Below, in pieces: positions 1 to 8,958 of a DNA stretch of 64,000 nucleotides (positions are counted from its first letter, which is position 1; each line of letters begins with the position of its first letter). Below the pieces are notes generated by a model that was given only the letters and a program-made list of their open reading frames with translations, was not told the DNA's origin and ran no database searches. Source of the stretch: Desulfocurvus vexinensis DSM 17965 (GTDB taxonomy: Bacteria; Desulfobacterota; Desulfovibrionia; Desulfovibrionales; Desulfovibrionaceae); contig NZ_JAEX01000012.1 of NCBI RefSeq assembly GCF_000519125.1, positions 1-64,000 of the forward strand, in the 5' to 3' direction. Both the position numbers and the translations under genes were made by a program.

Positions 1-1220
1 AGCTCCTCGCTGCCCGAGGCCACGTTCTCGCCCGCGCTCTGCACCTCGCCCACGACCTCGGAGAGCTTGGCGACCATCTCCTGGAGCGCGGCGGCCAGCT
101 GGCCGATCTCGTCCTTCTGGTTCACGTCGATGCGCGCCGTGAGGTCGCCTGCGGCGATGGCCTGGGCGAAGCCCACGCCCTTGAAGAGCGGGCCGGTGAT
201 GGCCCGGGTCAGCACGATGCCCAGGGCCAGGGCCAGGACGACCCCCACGACCATGCCCGTGGTCGCCACGGTGCGCCCGAGGGCGGCGTCGGCGTTGGCC
301 TCTTCCACGGCCAGCCCTCCGGCCTTGACGTTGACGGCCACCAGCTCTTCCACCACCTCGAAGGCATGGTTCATGTGCTCGCGGGCGTCGCCCAGCAGAA
401 CGTCGTTCATGCCGGTGAACAGGTCCAGGGACTTCTGGGCCTCGGCGCGCATCTCGCGGAAGAGGCCGAAGACCTTCTCGGCGTTGGGCGCCATCTCGTT
501 GATGTACAGGGTCCGGGCCCGCTCCGTCTGCCCGGCGGCTGCGGCCTTCTTGATCTCGCCCAGCACGGCGTGGAACTGGTTGTGCGGCTCGCGCACGTCG
601 GCCAGAAGCTTCGCCATGGCCGGGTTGTCCGTCTTCATGCCCGCCAGCCACTTGCCGAAGTTGCAGGCCGTGGGGTCGTCGCCGCCCTCGAACACCTTTC
701 CGGCCAGCAGCAGTTCGGCGATCCGCGACGACAGCATGTAGTGGTCGCCGCGGAACATCTGCAGGTCGCGCATCAGGGCTTCGGGGTTCAGGACGTCCAG
801 GACCAGGAGCTGCTCCGACATGGCCAGGGCTTTTGAGTTGGCCTCCGCCGCCTTGGACTCGGCGGGTCCGAACTGCGACCAGAGCTCGGTTTCCTCCGGC
901 GTGTGCGGCAACTCCTCGTAGGCTTTCAGGCTTGTCTGGTACTGGCTGCGGGCCGACTGGACGTTTTCCAGCTGCCGCTTGCGGCCCTGGGCGTCGAGGT
1001 AGGGGCTGCTCATGGTGCGCATGGCCGTCTGCAGCCTGCGCAGGCCGTTTTCGGCATGCAGCAGCTCCTGGACGGCGGGCAGCCTGTTTTCCCCGATGTT
1101 CTGCACATGCCCGCCCAGGGAGTTGATTTCCAGGATGCCCACCCCGCCGATGGCCAGGGCGATGAGCGCCGTGATCACGAACCCGCCGATGAGCTTGACG
1201 CCCAGTTTGAGATTTTTCAT
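1..1220 (-). CDS. Methyl-accepting chemotaxis protein, N-terminal part (cut by window edge)
   Basis: A transmembrane chemoreceptor whose C-terminal signalling half lies outside the window; about 406 codons are present. It starts with MKNLKLGVKLIGGF, followed by a membrane segment (about residues 8-30), a periplasmic helical region, a second membrane segment near 312-335, then a HAMP domain and the start of the cytoplasmic helical bundle. The periplasmic part contains CNFGKWL (Cys near residue 186) and, about 25 residues later, PHNQFH. This is the Cys/His signature of CZB (chemoreceptor zinc-binding) domains, here placed outside the membrane. The start follows a purine-rich AGGAGGAAGG stretch. 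It lies 148 bp downstream of the hybrid kinase on the same strand and may be co-transcribed. The ligand is unknown; zinc or redox sensing is inference. Confidence 0.85.
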   Translation of the reverse strand, partial: MKNLKLGVKLIGGFVITALIALAIGGVGILEINSLGGHVQNIGENRLPAVQELLHAENGLRRLQTAMRTMSSPYLDAQGRKRQLENVQSARSQYQTSLKAYEELPHTPEETELWSQFGPAESKAAEANSKALAMSEQLLVLDVLNPEALMRDLQMFRGDHYMLSSRIAELLLAGKVFEGGDDPTACNFGKWLAGMKTDNPAMAKLLADVREPHNQFHAVLGEIKKAAAAGQTERARTLYINEMAPNAEKVFGLFREMRAEAQKSLDLFTGMNDVLLGDAREHMNHAFEVVEELVAVNVKAGGLAVEEANADAALGRTVATTGMVVGVVLALALGIVLTRAITGPLFKGVGFAQAIAAGDLTARIDVNQKDEIGQLAAALQEMVAKLSEVVGEVQSAGENVASGSEE

Positions 1221-1368
1221 CGCTTGTCCTTCCTCCTGCGTCTTCCCGGATTGTTTTCCCGACTCCGCATCCCGTTGTTTCCGAAAAAGTGCCGCTTTGC
1301 GGATCAGGGCTGGGCCTGCGACTGCGCCCGGCGGCATCCGCCCGCCCCGGCGCCCGCCGCGCGCGGCT

Positions 1369-4300
1369 TCAGCCGCCGCCGACCCGCTGGATCTCCGCGC
1401 ACAGCTCGTGCATCTCCACCGGCTTGGAGACGTAGCCGTCCATGCCCGCGTCCAGGAATTTTTCCCTGTCCCCGGCCATGGAATGGGCGGTCAGGGCGAC
1501 GATGGGAATCCGTGCCCGCTCCCCCAGGGCCGTGCTGGCGCGGAGCAGCCGCGTGGTCTGCACGCCGTCCATGACCGGCATCTGAATGTCCATCAGTACC
1601 AGATCGAGGGGCTCCCTGGCCAGGATGTCCAGGGCCTGGGCCCCGTTGTGCGCCTCGTGCACGGTATGCCCCGCGCTTTCCAGCATCTTGCGCACGCACA
1701 GGCGGTTGACCGCCTCGTCCTCGACCACGAGGATGCGCAGGGGGCGCGCCACCGCGCAGCTTTCCCCGCCCGGCGCGGGGGCCTGCGCCTGGGCCCGGCG
1801 CAGTGGCAGCGAAAAATGGACCTCCGTGCCCTGGCCGGGCTCGGAGCTGATGGCCAGGGTGCCGCCCATGAGGGCGACCAGCCGCCGGACGATGGCCAGC
1901 CCGAGCCCCGCCCCACCCTGCTTGCGGGTGTAAGGCGTATCCGCCTGGGAAAACGGCTCGAAGACGTCCTTGATCTTGTTTTCGGGAATGCCAACGCCCG
2001 TGTCCACGACGGAAAACAGGATCCGCAGTTCGGACGGCGAGGCGAAAACCGGAAGGGCGTGGGCCTCGATCCTGATTTCCCCGCTGGTGGTGTATTTCAG
2101 GGAGTTGCCCACGAGGTTGAACAGGATCTGGCGCAAGCGGCGCATGTCGCCGAGCAGGGGCGCGGCCAGCTCCGGGCCGATGGCGGACACGAAGCGCAGG
2201 CCCTTCTGCCTGGCCTTGGGTTCGAGCACCCCGGTCACCGAGTCCACCACCGCCTTGACCACGAAGGGCTCCTCCTGGAGGGTTTCGCGGCCGAACTCCA
2301 GGCAGGCGAGATTCAGCACATCGTCGAGGATCTGCGCCAGGTGGCGGCTGGCGGACAGCGCCGTGGCCACGAATTCCTCCTGCTCGCCGTCCAGGGGCGT
2401 GCCCTGCATCAGTTGCAGCATGCCCATGATGCCGCTCAGCGGCGTGCGGAACTCGTGGCTCATGATGGCCAGGAACTCCGATTTGGCCCTACTGGCGACC
2501 TCGGCGGCCTCCTTGGCCTTGACGAGGTCGCCCAGGTACTGGTTGCGCTCCAGCACCCGCCAGGCGCCGCCCATCAGCAGGGAGAGCTGCAGGGCGTCGG
2601 CGTCGGTGTACGGTTCGACCTTGTTGGCGACGCCGACCACGGCGATGATCCTCCCGCCGTCGAACAGCGGCACGCTCATGAACCGGGACAGCGGCGCGTG
2701 GCCCTGGGGCACGCCCTTGCGGTACGGGTTGTCGCCCTGGAAATCGTTGAGGATGATGGGCTTGCGCTGGCGGACGACCTCGCCCCAGGCGCCCGTGGCA
2801 TCAAGGGTATGCACGCGTTTGGGGTCAACGACGGTGCATTGCTTCGAGACGCTGCGGGACCAGGAGTTCAACTCGAAGGTCTCGAGGCTCTCGTTGTAGT
2901 TGTAGATGTAGCCGATCTGGCTTTTCGTGATGTCGAGGGCCTCGTGGAGCGTGTAGTCCAGAAGTTCGTGCCGCCCCATGGCCTCCTGGTGGTAGATGTT
3001 CAACAGGCTGCTCAGCAGCTTGGCGTTGCGCTTGGCCGCCTCTTCCTGGCGTCTGCGCTGGGTGACGTCCACATGGGTGCCGAGCATCCGCAGCACGGCG
3101 CCCTGCCCGTCGCGCTGGACGACCTTGCCCCGGCCCAGGGTCCACAGCCAGTCGCCCGCCTTGTTGCGCAGGCGGAACTCGACCTGGAACGAGCCGTCCT
3201 CGGTGGCCATCTGGCGCAGAATCTCGGCGGCCACCGCCTCCCGGTCGTCGGGGTGGATGAGCGACTTCCAGGCCTCGAAATCCACGGGAAACTCGTCGGG
3301 CTCGTAGCCGAGCATGGTGTACGTGCGCGGGCTCCAGGCCACGGCGCCCGTGGCGAGGTTCCAGTCCCAGACCCCGTCGCTGGTCGCCTCCATGGCCAGG
3401 CGCAGCCGTTCCTCGCTTTGCGCCAGGGAGCGCTGGGCCTCCCGGATGGGGGTCACGTCGGAGATGACGCCGACGATGCCCGCCGGGGCACCGCTGCCGT
3501 CGAGAAAGAGCGCCTTGTCGATGACCAGGGTGCGCAGTCCCGTGGCGCACTGCATGACGTGCTCGTAGCTCTGCCGGCCCTGGCCTTCGAGCATCTCCTC
3601 GTCGCGCCGCTGGAAGAAGCCGCCCTGGTCGGGAGGGAAGACCTCCGTCGTCCGTTTGCCGACGACCTCGCTCGCCGCCTTGCCCATCAGCGTTTCGAAG
3701 GCCGGGTTGACCCCCAGGTAGCGGCCTTCCAGGTCCTTGAAGAACACCGGGGCGGGCATGGCCTCCAGCAGCTTGGACACGAAGTTCAGCTGCGAGCGGT
3801 AGAGCTCCTCGGCCCGCTTGCGGCGGCGGACGCTTCGCGCCAGCAGGAACATCTGGACGCCGCCCAGGGCCAGGACCGCGAGGGCGCCCCAGACGAGGGT
3901 CTTGTTCAGTGTGTAGAAGGACGCGGGCTGGTGGAGCATCACGGTGCCCGGCGGCAGCGGGAGGTCGGGCATCCTGAACCGCGTCAGGGCCCGGTGGTCG
4001 GCCAGGGGGATGTTGTATTCGCTGGAAACGGGGATGGTGGCGCTGGGCTCACCGCCCAGGACGCGCAGGGCGATGGCCCCCGCGGCCTGGCCCTGGGCCC
4101 TGGCCGACACGACGACGCCCGCCACCGGGCCGTGGCCCATCCAGAAATCCCAGGCCGCGAAAACGGGCACTGCGCTGGCCTGGCTCAGGCGCCTGCTGGA
4201 CTCCTCGTCCGGCAGGACCGCGCCGCCCTCGCGCGTGCGGCACATGGGCAGCACGATCCAGTCCGCGTCCAGCGCGGCAAGGTGCCGCTCCTGGCTGGCG

Positions 4301-5040
4301 ATGTCCGTGTCCTGGACGATCTGCACGGCGAGTCTGGCCGCGAGGTGGCCGGTCTGGCGCCGGAACAGCTCCAGGTTGGCCCGGCCCGTGGCCGTGTCCT
4401 CCGTGAGCACGAGGACCCGCTTCGCGGCGGGGTGGAGCCCGAGGGCCAGTTCGAGGGTCGCGTCGAAGGCCGGGGTCTCCCCGACCCCGGTGACGTTCTC
4501 CTGGCCCCGCAGGAGCTCGGGGGCGAAATTGTTGACGCCGCAGAACACCACCGGGGTCGCCGGGCCCAGGCTGTCGCGGTGTTCGAGCACGAAGTCCAGG
4601 GCCACGTTGTCGGTGACCAGGATCAGGTCGAAGGCCCGGCGGGAGATCTTGAGCAGAAGCTGGCGCAGGAAGAGTTCGAAATGCTCACGCCTGTCCGTGG
4701 CGTCGCCGAAGCGGGCCGCGTCGAGGTATTCGACATCGAGATCGAAGGCCAGGCCGCTGCGGGCCAGGGCTTCCTCGATGCCGAGCTGGATGTCGTCGGT
4801 CCAGGTCAGGCCCTGGTGGTAGCTGTGCAGGACGAGGATGTTGGGCAGGGGCTGCCGCGCAGCAAGGACGGTGCGGGGGGCCAGGCCGAGGACCACGACG
4901 GCGGCCATGAAGAGCGCAAGACACAGCCCCGCGCCTGCGTCAGCCTTCGGGAGCGCCGTGCGCCTGTCGCTTTTCCATCTGGCGGGGGGAGCCAAGCGAT
5001 TCTCCTGGGCGGGAAGCGGTCTGCTGATCGTCTTGTGCAT
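1369..5040 (-). CDS. Hybrid sensor histidine kinase with ABC substrate-binding-like sensor domain
   Basis: A 1223-residue membrane sensor kinase. It has an N-terminal membrane/signal segment (about 38-60), a periplasmic domain of the ABC_sub_bind type (about 66-340, beginning LPNILVLHSYHQG), a membrane segment near 383-400, two PAS domains (about 410-530 and 540-660) and a GAF domain (about 690-830). These are followed by HisKA with the phospho-acceptor His in SHEFRTPLSG (near 860), a HATPase (N-box near 976; DTGVGIP) and a receiver domain (from about 1100, DIQMPVMDG with the phospho-Asp near 1148). The open frame extends upstream to 5352, but the start at 5040 is preferred because AGGAC precedes it and the signal segment follows. 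The substrate-binding-like sensor suggests detection of a small molecule; the ligand cannot be read from sequence. Confidence 0.9.
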   Translation of the reverse strand: MHKTISRPLPAQENRLAPPARWKSDRRTALPKADAGAGLCLALFMAAVVVLGLAPRTVLAARQPLPNILVLHSYHQGLTWTDDIQLGIEEALARSGLAFDLDVEYLDAARFGDATDRREHFELFLRQLLLKISRRAFDLILVTDNVALDFVLEHRDSLGPATPVVFCGVNNFAPELLRGQENVTGVGETPAFDATLELALGLHPAAKRVLVLTEDTATGRANLELFRRQTGHLAARLAVQIVQDTDIASQERHLAALDADWIVLPMCRTREGGAVLPDEESSRRLSQASAVPVFAAWDFWMGHGPVAGVVVSARAQGQAAGAIALRVLGGEPSATIPVSSEYNIPLADHRALTRFRMPDLPLPPGTVMLHQPASFYTLNKTLVWGALAVLALGGVQMFLLARSVRRRKRAEELYRSQLNFVSKLLEAMPAPVFFKDLEGRYLGVNPAFETLMGKAASEVVGKRTTEVFPPDQGGFFQRRDEEMLEGQGRQSYEHVMQCATGLRTLVIDKALFLDGSGAPAGIVGVISDVTPIREAQRSLAQSEERLRLAMEATSDGVWDWNLATGAVAWSPRTYTMLGYEPDEFPVDFEAWKSLIHPDDREAVAAEILRQMATEDGSFQVEFRLRNKAGDWLWTLGRGKVVQRDGQGAVLRMLGTHVDVTQRRRQEEAAKRNAKLLSSLLNIYHQEAMGRHELLDYTLHEALDITKSQIGYIYNYNESLETFELNSWSRSVSKQCTVVDPKRVHTLDATGAWGEVVRQRKPIILNDFQGDNPYRKGVPQGHAPLSRFMSVPLFDGGRIIAVVGVANKVEPYTDADALQLSLLMGGAWRVLERNQYLGDLVKAKEAAEVASRAKSEFLAIMSHEFRTPLSGIMGMLQLMQGTPLDGEQEEFVATALSASRHLAQILDDVLNLACLEFGRETLQEEPFVVKAVVDSVTGVLEPKARQKGLRFVSAIGPELAAPLLGDMRRLRQILFNLVGNSLKYTTSGEIRIEAHALPVFASPSELRILFSVVDTGVGIPENKIKDVFEPFSQADTPYTRKQGGAGLGLAIVRRLVALMGGTLAISSEPGQGTEVHFSLPLRRAQAQAPAPGGESCAVARPLRILVVEDEAVNRLCVRKMLESAGHTVHEAHNGAQALDILAREPLDLVLMDIQMPVMDGVQTTRLLRASTALGERARIPIVALTAHSMAGDREKFLDAGMDGYVSKPVEMHELCAEIQRVGGG

Positions 5041-5297
5041 TCGCACCGTCCTGGCCGAAAAGAAACGGCATGGGTATGCAAAGACAGATAATCGGCAGAC
5101 CCAGGCACTAGTATGATTATGCATGATTGTTCCGGCATGTCCAGCGGCAATGCATTTCTTTGCCGGAAGGTCGGCCTGGATGGCCTGCGGGGGGCTGTTG
5201 CAGAGCGAAACGCTCTGTTTTGTGGGCCGGGGAGGACTGATCTTTGGGGGCGGGGCGCAGGGGCGTGCTGGCCGCTTCGGGTGGCTTTGCCGTCCCA

Positions 5298-5330
5298 AAA
5301 GAAAAAGGGCTACGGCATGTGCCGTAACCC
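5298..5330 (-). terminator. Rho-independent terminator of the tRNA pair
   Basis: On the minus strand a 10-bp stem (GGGTTACGGC with GCCGTAGCCC, one G-U pair, 4-nt loop; 5307-5330) is followed directly by TTTTTCTTTT. It lies 10 bases past the 3' end of tRNA-Glu. Confidence 0.85.
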
Positions 5331-5340
5331 TTTGTTTTCC

Positions 5341-5418
5341 TGGCGTCCCCAAGGGGATTTGAACCCCTGTTGCCGGCGTGAAAGGCCGGTGTCCTGGACC
5401 AGGCTAGACGATGGGGAC
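5341..5418 (-). tRNA. tRNA-Glu (anticodon UUC)
   Basis: Cloverleaf read on the minus strand. The acceptor stem is GTCCCCA with TGGGGAC, the anticodon stem CCGGC/GCCGG closes the loop CTTTCAC with anticodon TTC, the T-loop is GTTCAAATCC, and the 3' CCA is encoded. The gene sits 5 bp downstream of tRNA-Gln in the same transcript. Confidence 0.95.
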
Positions 5419-5423
5419 AGAAG

Positions 5424-5498
5424 TGGCTGGCGGACTAGGACTCGAACCTAGACTACTGGAGCCAGAATCCAGCGTCCTGCCAATTAGACGATCCGCCA
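5424..5498 (-). tRNA. tRNA-Gln (anticodon CUG)
   Basis: Minus-strand cloverleaf with acceptor stem TGGCGGA/TCCGCCA (the U1-A72 pair is typical of tRNA-Gln). The anticodon stem CTGGA/TCCAG closes the loop TTCTGGC with anticodon CTG. The T-loop is GTTCGAGTCC and the 3' CCA is encoded. Confidence 0.95.
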
Positions 5499-5513
5499 AC
5501 ATTGGGAAGATGG

Positions 5514-5542
5514 GATTTACAGACTCGGACCCGGACTGTCAA
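5514..5542 (-). promoter_or_regulatory. Sigma70-type promoter of the tRNA-Gln/tRNA-Glu operon
   Basis: The minus strand shows TTGACA (5537-5542), a 17-bp spacer, and TAAATC (5514-5519). The -10 is about 15 bases upstream of the mature tRNA-Gln 5' end. The -35 is perfect and the -10 is partial. Confidence 0.6.
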
Positions 5543-5565
5543 CCCCGCAGGGAATCATTTTCGCC

Positions 5566-5913
5566 CTAGGCGTTGGCATGCGCCAGGCGACGGGTGCGCT
5601 TCTTGAGCTTGTTGATCTTCTTGCGCAGGATCTCGCGCTCCTTGCGGTTGGCGCTTTCGACCTTCTTGGCGCGCAGGGCGCGGATGTCCTGCTTGATGGC
5701 GTGGATCTGGTCCTTGTAGGGCGTGCCCTCGACCACCTCGTCCTCGATGCCCAGGATCTCCTTGATGGCGGGCAGCAGCTCCTCCTTGCTCATGCCGGAG
5801 GCGCCGGTGATCATGGGGATCTTCTCCATGCACAGCTCGCGCAGCTCCTTCTGGGTCATCTTGTCCAGGGGCTTCTTGAGCTCGAGGCTTTCCAGGGTGA
5901 GTTCTTCGCTCAT
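5566..5913 (-). CDS. Small charged protein with Rho N-terminal/SAP-like motif
   Basis: A 115-residue soluble protein. Residues about 14-55 (LDKMTQKELRELCME, then SKEELLPAIKEI) resemble the SAP-like helical fold found at the N-terminus of transcription terminator Rho. The rest is a highly charged helix rich in Lys and Arg, ending RRLAHANA. The start at 5913 is supported by AAGGAGG 10 bases upstream. The charged tail suggests nucleic-acid binding, but no function is assigned. It lies between the tRNA operon and the DUF721 gene, 25 bp downstream of the latter and probably in the same transcript. Confidence 0.8.
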   Translation of the reverse strand: MSEELTLESLELKKPLDKMTQKELRELCMEKIPMITGASGMSKEELLPAIKEILGIEDEVVEGTPYKDQIHAIKQDIRALRAKKVESANRKEREILRKKINKLKKRTRRLAHANA

Positions 5914-5938
5914 ATGATCTCGTCCTCCTTGGGGAATG

Positions 5939-6421
5939 TCATTTTTCTGCCGGTGGGGCGGGGTCGTCGCCGGGCGTGGCGTCCTGGTCGAAGGAGCGCA
6001 GGTACGCCGCGTAACACCTGGCGATGGGCGAGGCGGGGTCGATCCGCCCCTCCAGGCCGCCCAGGCGCGCGGGCCGGCCCGGCCTGGGCGGCGGGCTGGG
6101 CGCGGGCTGGGCGACTGCATCCAGTGAAACGTGGTCTCCTAACAGGTCCACCCGAACCTTGTCAAAGAAATTCATGCCCAAAAAGGCGTTGGCCTGTTCC
6201 AGCAGGGCCGGGGCGTACATGGCCAGCTCCTGGGCGATCATGTGGTCCTGCGCGCCGATGACCAGGGTCGTGCCCCTGTGGCCCACGGGCCGGGCGACCT
6301 CGGCGATATGCGGGCCGACCACCTGCTGCCAGTGCCGCCACAGGCGCGACAGATGGTAGCGCGTCCCGTCGGGGTCGCGCCTGGAGAGGAAGCGGTTGAA
6401 CAGCGTGGCGAGTCGTTTCAT
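5939..6421 (-). CDS. DUF721 / DciA-like protein
   Basis: A 160-residue protein with the DUF721 core: WRHWQQVVGPHIAEVARP, then GTTLVIGAQDHMIAQEL and LGMNFFDKVRV. Family members related to DciA help load the replicative helicase in bacteria that lack DnaC/DnaI; others are uncharacterised. The C-terminal third is proline-rich and low in complexity. The start at 6421 gives MKRLATLFNRFL, typical of the family; the reading frame is open much further upstream but without family similarity. It is divergent from the solute-binding protein gene at 6545. Confidence 0.75.
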   Translation of the reverse strand: MKRLATLFNRFLSRRDPDGTRYHLSRLWRHWQQVVGPHIAEVARPVGHRGTTLVIGAQDHMIAQELAMYAPALLEQANAFLGMNFFDKVRVDLLGDHVSLDAVAQPAPSPPPRPGRPARLGGLEGRIDPASPIARCYAAYLRSFDQDATPGDDPAPPAEK

Positions 6422-6544
6422 GGCGGCACCAGGGCGCAGCGGAGCACATCCGCGCGCCAAAGGCAAGGGCGGAGCGCGCCCGAGGCGCAGTGGCCAGGCG
6501 ATACAGGGCTTGCAATGCCGCGGCGCAGGCTCTACCCTGGCCCG

Positions 6545-7348
6545 ATGGAACGTTTCGCGTCCCTCGTCCTCGCGGCCCTGGCGCTGCTGGTCTTTTCCGC
6601 AGCTGCGGCCCCGGCGCAGCCGCCCCGCCAGGCCACGGTGGTCTACTTCGAGCGGCCACCGTACTACTACACCCACCAGGGGCAGCCCGGGGGCTTTCTG
6701 CTGGCCATCGCGCGCAACGCCTTCGAGGCCGCCGGGCTGGAGGTGGGCTACGAGTCCGCCCCGCCCAAGCGGATCATGGCCCGCATGCACGAGGGCGGGC
6801 GGCTGTGCTCGGTGGGCTGGTTCCGCACGCCCGAGCGCGAGGCCTTCGCGCTGTTCTCCGTGCCCATCTACCGGGGCCAGCCCCTGGTGCTGGTGGCTGC
6901 GTGGCACGGCAGGGCGCGCCTGGCGGGCCTGACGACCCTGGCTGAGGTCTTCGCCGCGCCGGGGCTGACCTGGGGCGTGCCGGGCGGGTACGTCTACGGC
7001 GCGGTGGTGGACGAGTTGCGCGCGCGTCTGGAACCCCGGGTGGCCGACGCCCCGGTGGCCCTGAACCAGATGCTGGCCATGCTCGCCGCCGGGCGCTTCG
7101 ACTACCTGCTGCTGGCCCCCGAGGAACTGCCCCTGCTGGACCCGGACGGGGCGGTGGGTGAAGAGCGGGAGCAGCCCGCCCAGGGCCCGGAAAGCGCCGC
7201 GCGGCACGGGGATTTCCTGGTGCTGCCCCTGGCGGACCTGCCGGACGGCCCCGCGCGCCATATCATGTGCACCCCCGGCGTGGGGCCCGCCTTCATGGAG
7301 CGCCTGGACCAGGGCATACGGGCCACGGTGGGGCCCCTGGCGCCCTGA
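6545..7348 (+). CDS. Periplasmic solute-binding protein, family 3-like
   Basis: A 267-residue secreted protein with an N-terminal signal peptide (about 1-24, ending AAAAPAQ). The mature part reads like SBP_bac_3: an early YFERPPYYY strand, GGFLLAIARNAFEAAG, the middle SVGWFRTPEREAFALFS, and late MLAMLAAGRFDYLLLAPEE. No permease or ATPase gene is adjacent, so it is an orphan binding protein. Such proteins are abundant in Desulfovibrionaceae and may feed a transporter or a receptor elsewhere. The ligand is unknown. Confidence 0.8.
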   Translation: MERFASLVLAALALLVFSAAAAPAQPPRQATVVYFERPPYYYTHQGQPGGFLLAIARNAFEAAGLEVGYESAPPKRIMARMHEGGRLCSVGWFRTPEREAFALFSVPIYRGQPLVLVAAWHGRARLAGLTTLAEVFAAPGLTWGVPGGYVYGAVVDELRARLEPRVADAPVALNQMLAMLAAGRFDYLLLAPEELPLLDPDGAVGEEREQPAQGPESAARHGDFLVLPLADLPDGPARHIMCTPGVGPAFMERLDQGIRATVGPLAP

Positions 7349-7421
7349 GGGCGCGCGGCGCGGCGCGGGGCAGCCGCCATGCAACCCGCGCGGCCTGGCG
7401 TCAGCCCCGGACCGCCCAAGA

Positions 7422-7471
7422 CGACACACCCTCCCTCGGCCTTGGGCCAGGGGAGGGTGTGTCGCTGTTTT
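7422..7471. terminator. Bidirectional terminator between solute-binding protein and ahcY
   Basis: A perfect 14-bp stem (7422-7435 with 7451-7464) followed on the plus strand by CTGTTTT. It lies between convergent genes and probably serves both. Confidence 0.75.
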
Positions 7472-7527
7472 GCTGGGCCGCCCCGGCCCGGTGGGCCGGG
7501 GCGGCCGTGTCGCGGTCCGGGGTCGGC

Positions 7528-8958
7528 CTAGTAGCGGTAGTGGTCCGGCTTGTAGGGCCCGGCCAGGGGCACGCCGATGTACTCGGCCTGCTCGGGGGTC
7601 AGGGTCTCCAGGGTCACGCCCAGGCGCTCCAGGTGCAGCCGGGCGACTTCCTCGTCCAGGTGCTTGGGCAGGGTCATGACGCAGGGCTCGTAGCTGTTGC
7701 GGGCCAGGTCGAGCTGGGCCAGCACCTGGTTGGTGAAGCTGTTGGACATGACGAACGAGGGGTGGCCCGTGGCGCAGCCCAGGTTCACCAGCCGGCCTTC
7801 GGCCAGCACGATGATCGAGCGCCCCGAGGGCAGCAGCCACTTGTCCACCTGGGGCTTGATCTCGATGCGCGTGCAGGCCGGGTTGTTCTCCAGGGCGGAC
7901 ATCTCGATCTCGGAGTCGAAGTGCCCGATGTTGCAGAGAATGGCCTCGTCCTTCATGCGCATCATGTGCGCGCCGGTGATGACGTGGTAGTTGCCCGTGG
8001 CGGTGACGAAGATGTCGCCCTCCTCCACGGCGCGCTCCATGGTCGTGACCTCGTAGCCTTCCATGGCGGCCTGCAGCGCGCAGATGGGGTCGATCTCCGT
8101 GACCAGCACCCGGGCGCCGAAGCCGCGCATGGACTGGGCGCAGCCCTTGCCCACGTCACCGTAGCCCGCCACCACGACCACCTTGCCCGCGATCATGATG
8201 TCCGTGGCGCGCTTGATGCCGTCGGCCAGGGACTCGCGGCAGCCGTACAGGTTGTCGAACTTTGACTTGGTCACCGAGTCGTTGACGTTGATGGCCGGGA
8301 AGAGCAGAGCCCCGCGCTGCTGCATCTGGTAGAGCCGGTGCACGCCCGTGGTCGTCTCCTCGGACACGCCGCGGACCTTCTTGGCGATGGCCGTCCACTT
8401 GCCGGGGTGGGCCTTGAGGCTGGCCGCCAGCCGGGCCAGGATGATGCGGAACTCCTTGTTGTCCGTGGCCTGGTTGACCACCTCGGGGTTCTTCTCGGCC
8501 TCCACGCCTTTGTGGATGAGCAGGGTGGCGTCGCCGCCGTCGTCCACGATGAGGTCCGGGCCGGAGCCGTCAGGCCAGGTCAGGGCCTGCTCGGTGCACC
8601 ACCAGTAGTCCTCCAGGGTCTCGCCCTTCCAGGCGAAGACTTTGGCCAGCCCGGCCTTGGCCACGGCGGCGGCGGCGTGGTCCTGGGTGGAGAAGATGTT
8701 GCACGACGCCCAGCGCAGGTCCGCGCCCAGGGCGTGCAGGGTCTTGATGAGCATGGCCGTCTGGATGGTCATGTGCAGCGAGCCCATGATCTTCAGGCCC
8801 TTCAGGGGCTTCTCGGCGCCGTGCTTGGCGATGAGCTGCATGAGCCCGGGCATCTCGCGCTCGGACAGCTGCATTTCCTTGAGGCCGAACTCGGCCAGGT
8901 CCATATCCTTGACCATGTGGTCCAGGGCCGGATCGACGGGTTTCACTTGGGTGGTCAT
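7528..8958 (-). CDS. ahcY: Adenosylhomocysteinase
   Basis: Cytosolic S-adenosylhomocysteine hydrolase, 476 residues. It converts SAH to homocysteine and adenosine, relieving product inhibition of methyltransferases and returning homocysteine to methionine. The NAD-binding glycine motif [15 protein letters not shown] is near residues 265-280. [21 protein letters not shown] and the C-terminal KPDHYRY are typical of the family; the Lys/Tyr tail contacts NAD. Its ATG overlaps the stop of the upstream regulator gene (ATGA), so the two are translationally coupled and co-regulated. Confidence 0.97.
   Translation of the reverse strand: MTTQVKPVDPALDHMVKDMDLAEFGLKEMQLSEREMPGLMQLIAKHGAEKPLKGLKIMGSLHMTIQTAMLIKTLHALGADLRWASCNIFSTQDHAAAAVAKAGLAKVFAWKGETLEDYWWCTEQALTWPDGSGPDLIVDDGGDATLLIHKGVEAEKNPEVVNQATDNKEFRIILARLAASLKAHPGKWTAIAKKVRGVSEETTTGVHRLYQMQQRGALLFPAINVNDSVTKSKFDNLYGCRESLADGIKRATDIMIAGKVVVVAGYGDVGKGCAQSMRGFGARVLVTEIDPICALQAAMEGYEVTTMERAVEEGDIFVTATGNYHVITGAHMMRMKDEAILCNIGHFDSEIEMSALENNPACTRIEIKPQVDKWLLPSGRSIIVLAEGRLVNLGCATGHPSFVMSNSFTNQVLAQLDLARNSYEPCVMTLPKHLDEEVARLHLERLGVTLETLTPEQAEYIGVPLAGPYKPDHYRY

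Noticed and set aside
1012-5091. Plus-strand open frame of more than 1300 codons opposite the hybrid kinase
   Set aside because: Low-complexity Gly/Ala/Arg/His translation with no domains; a shadow of the real gene caused by high GC.
5298-5542. Integration at the tRNA pair
   Set aside because: Both tRNAs are intact and followed by a normal terminator; no duplicated 3' end was found nearby.
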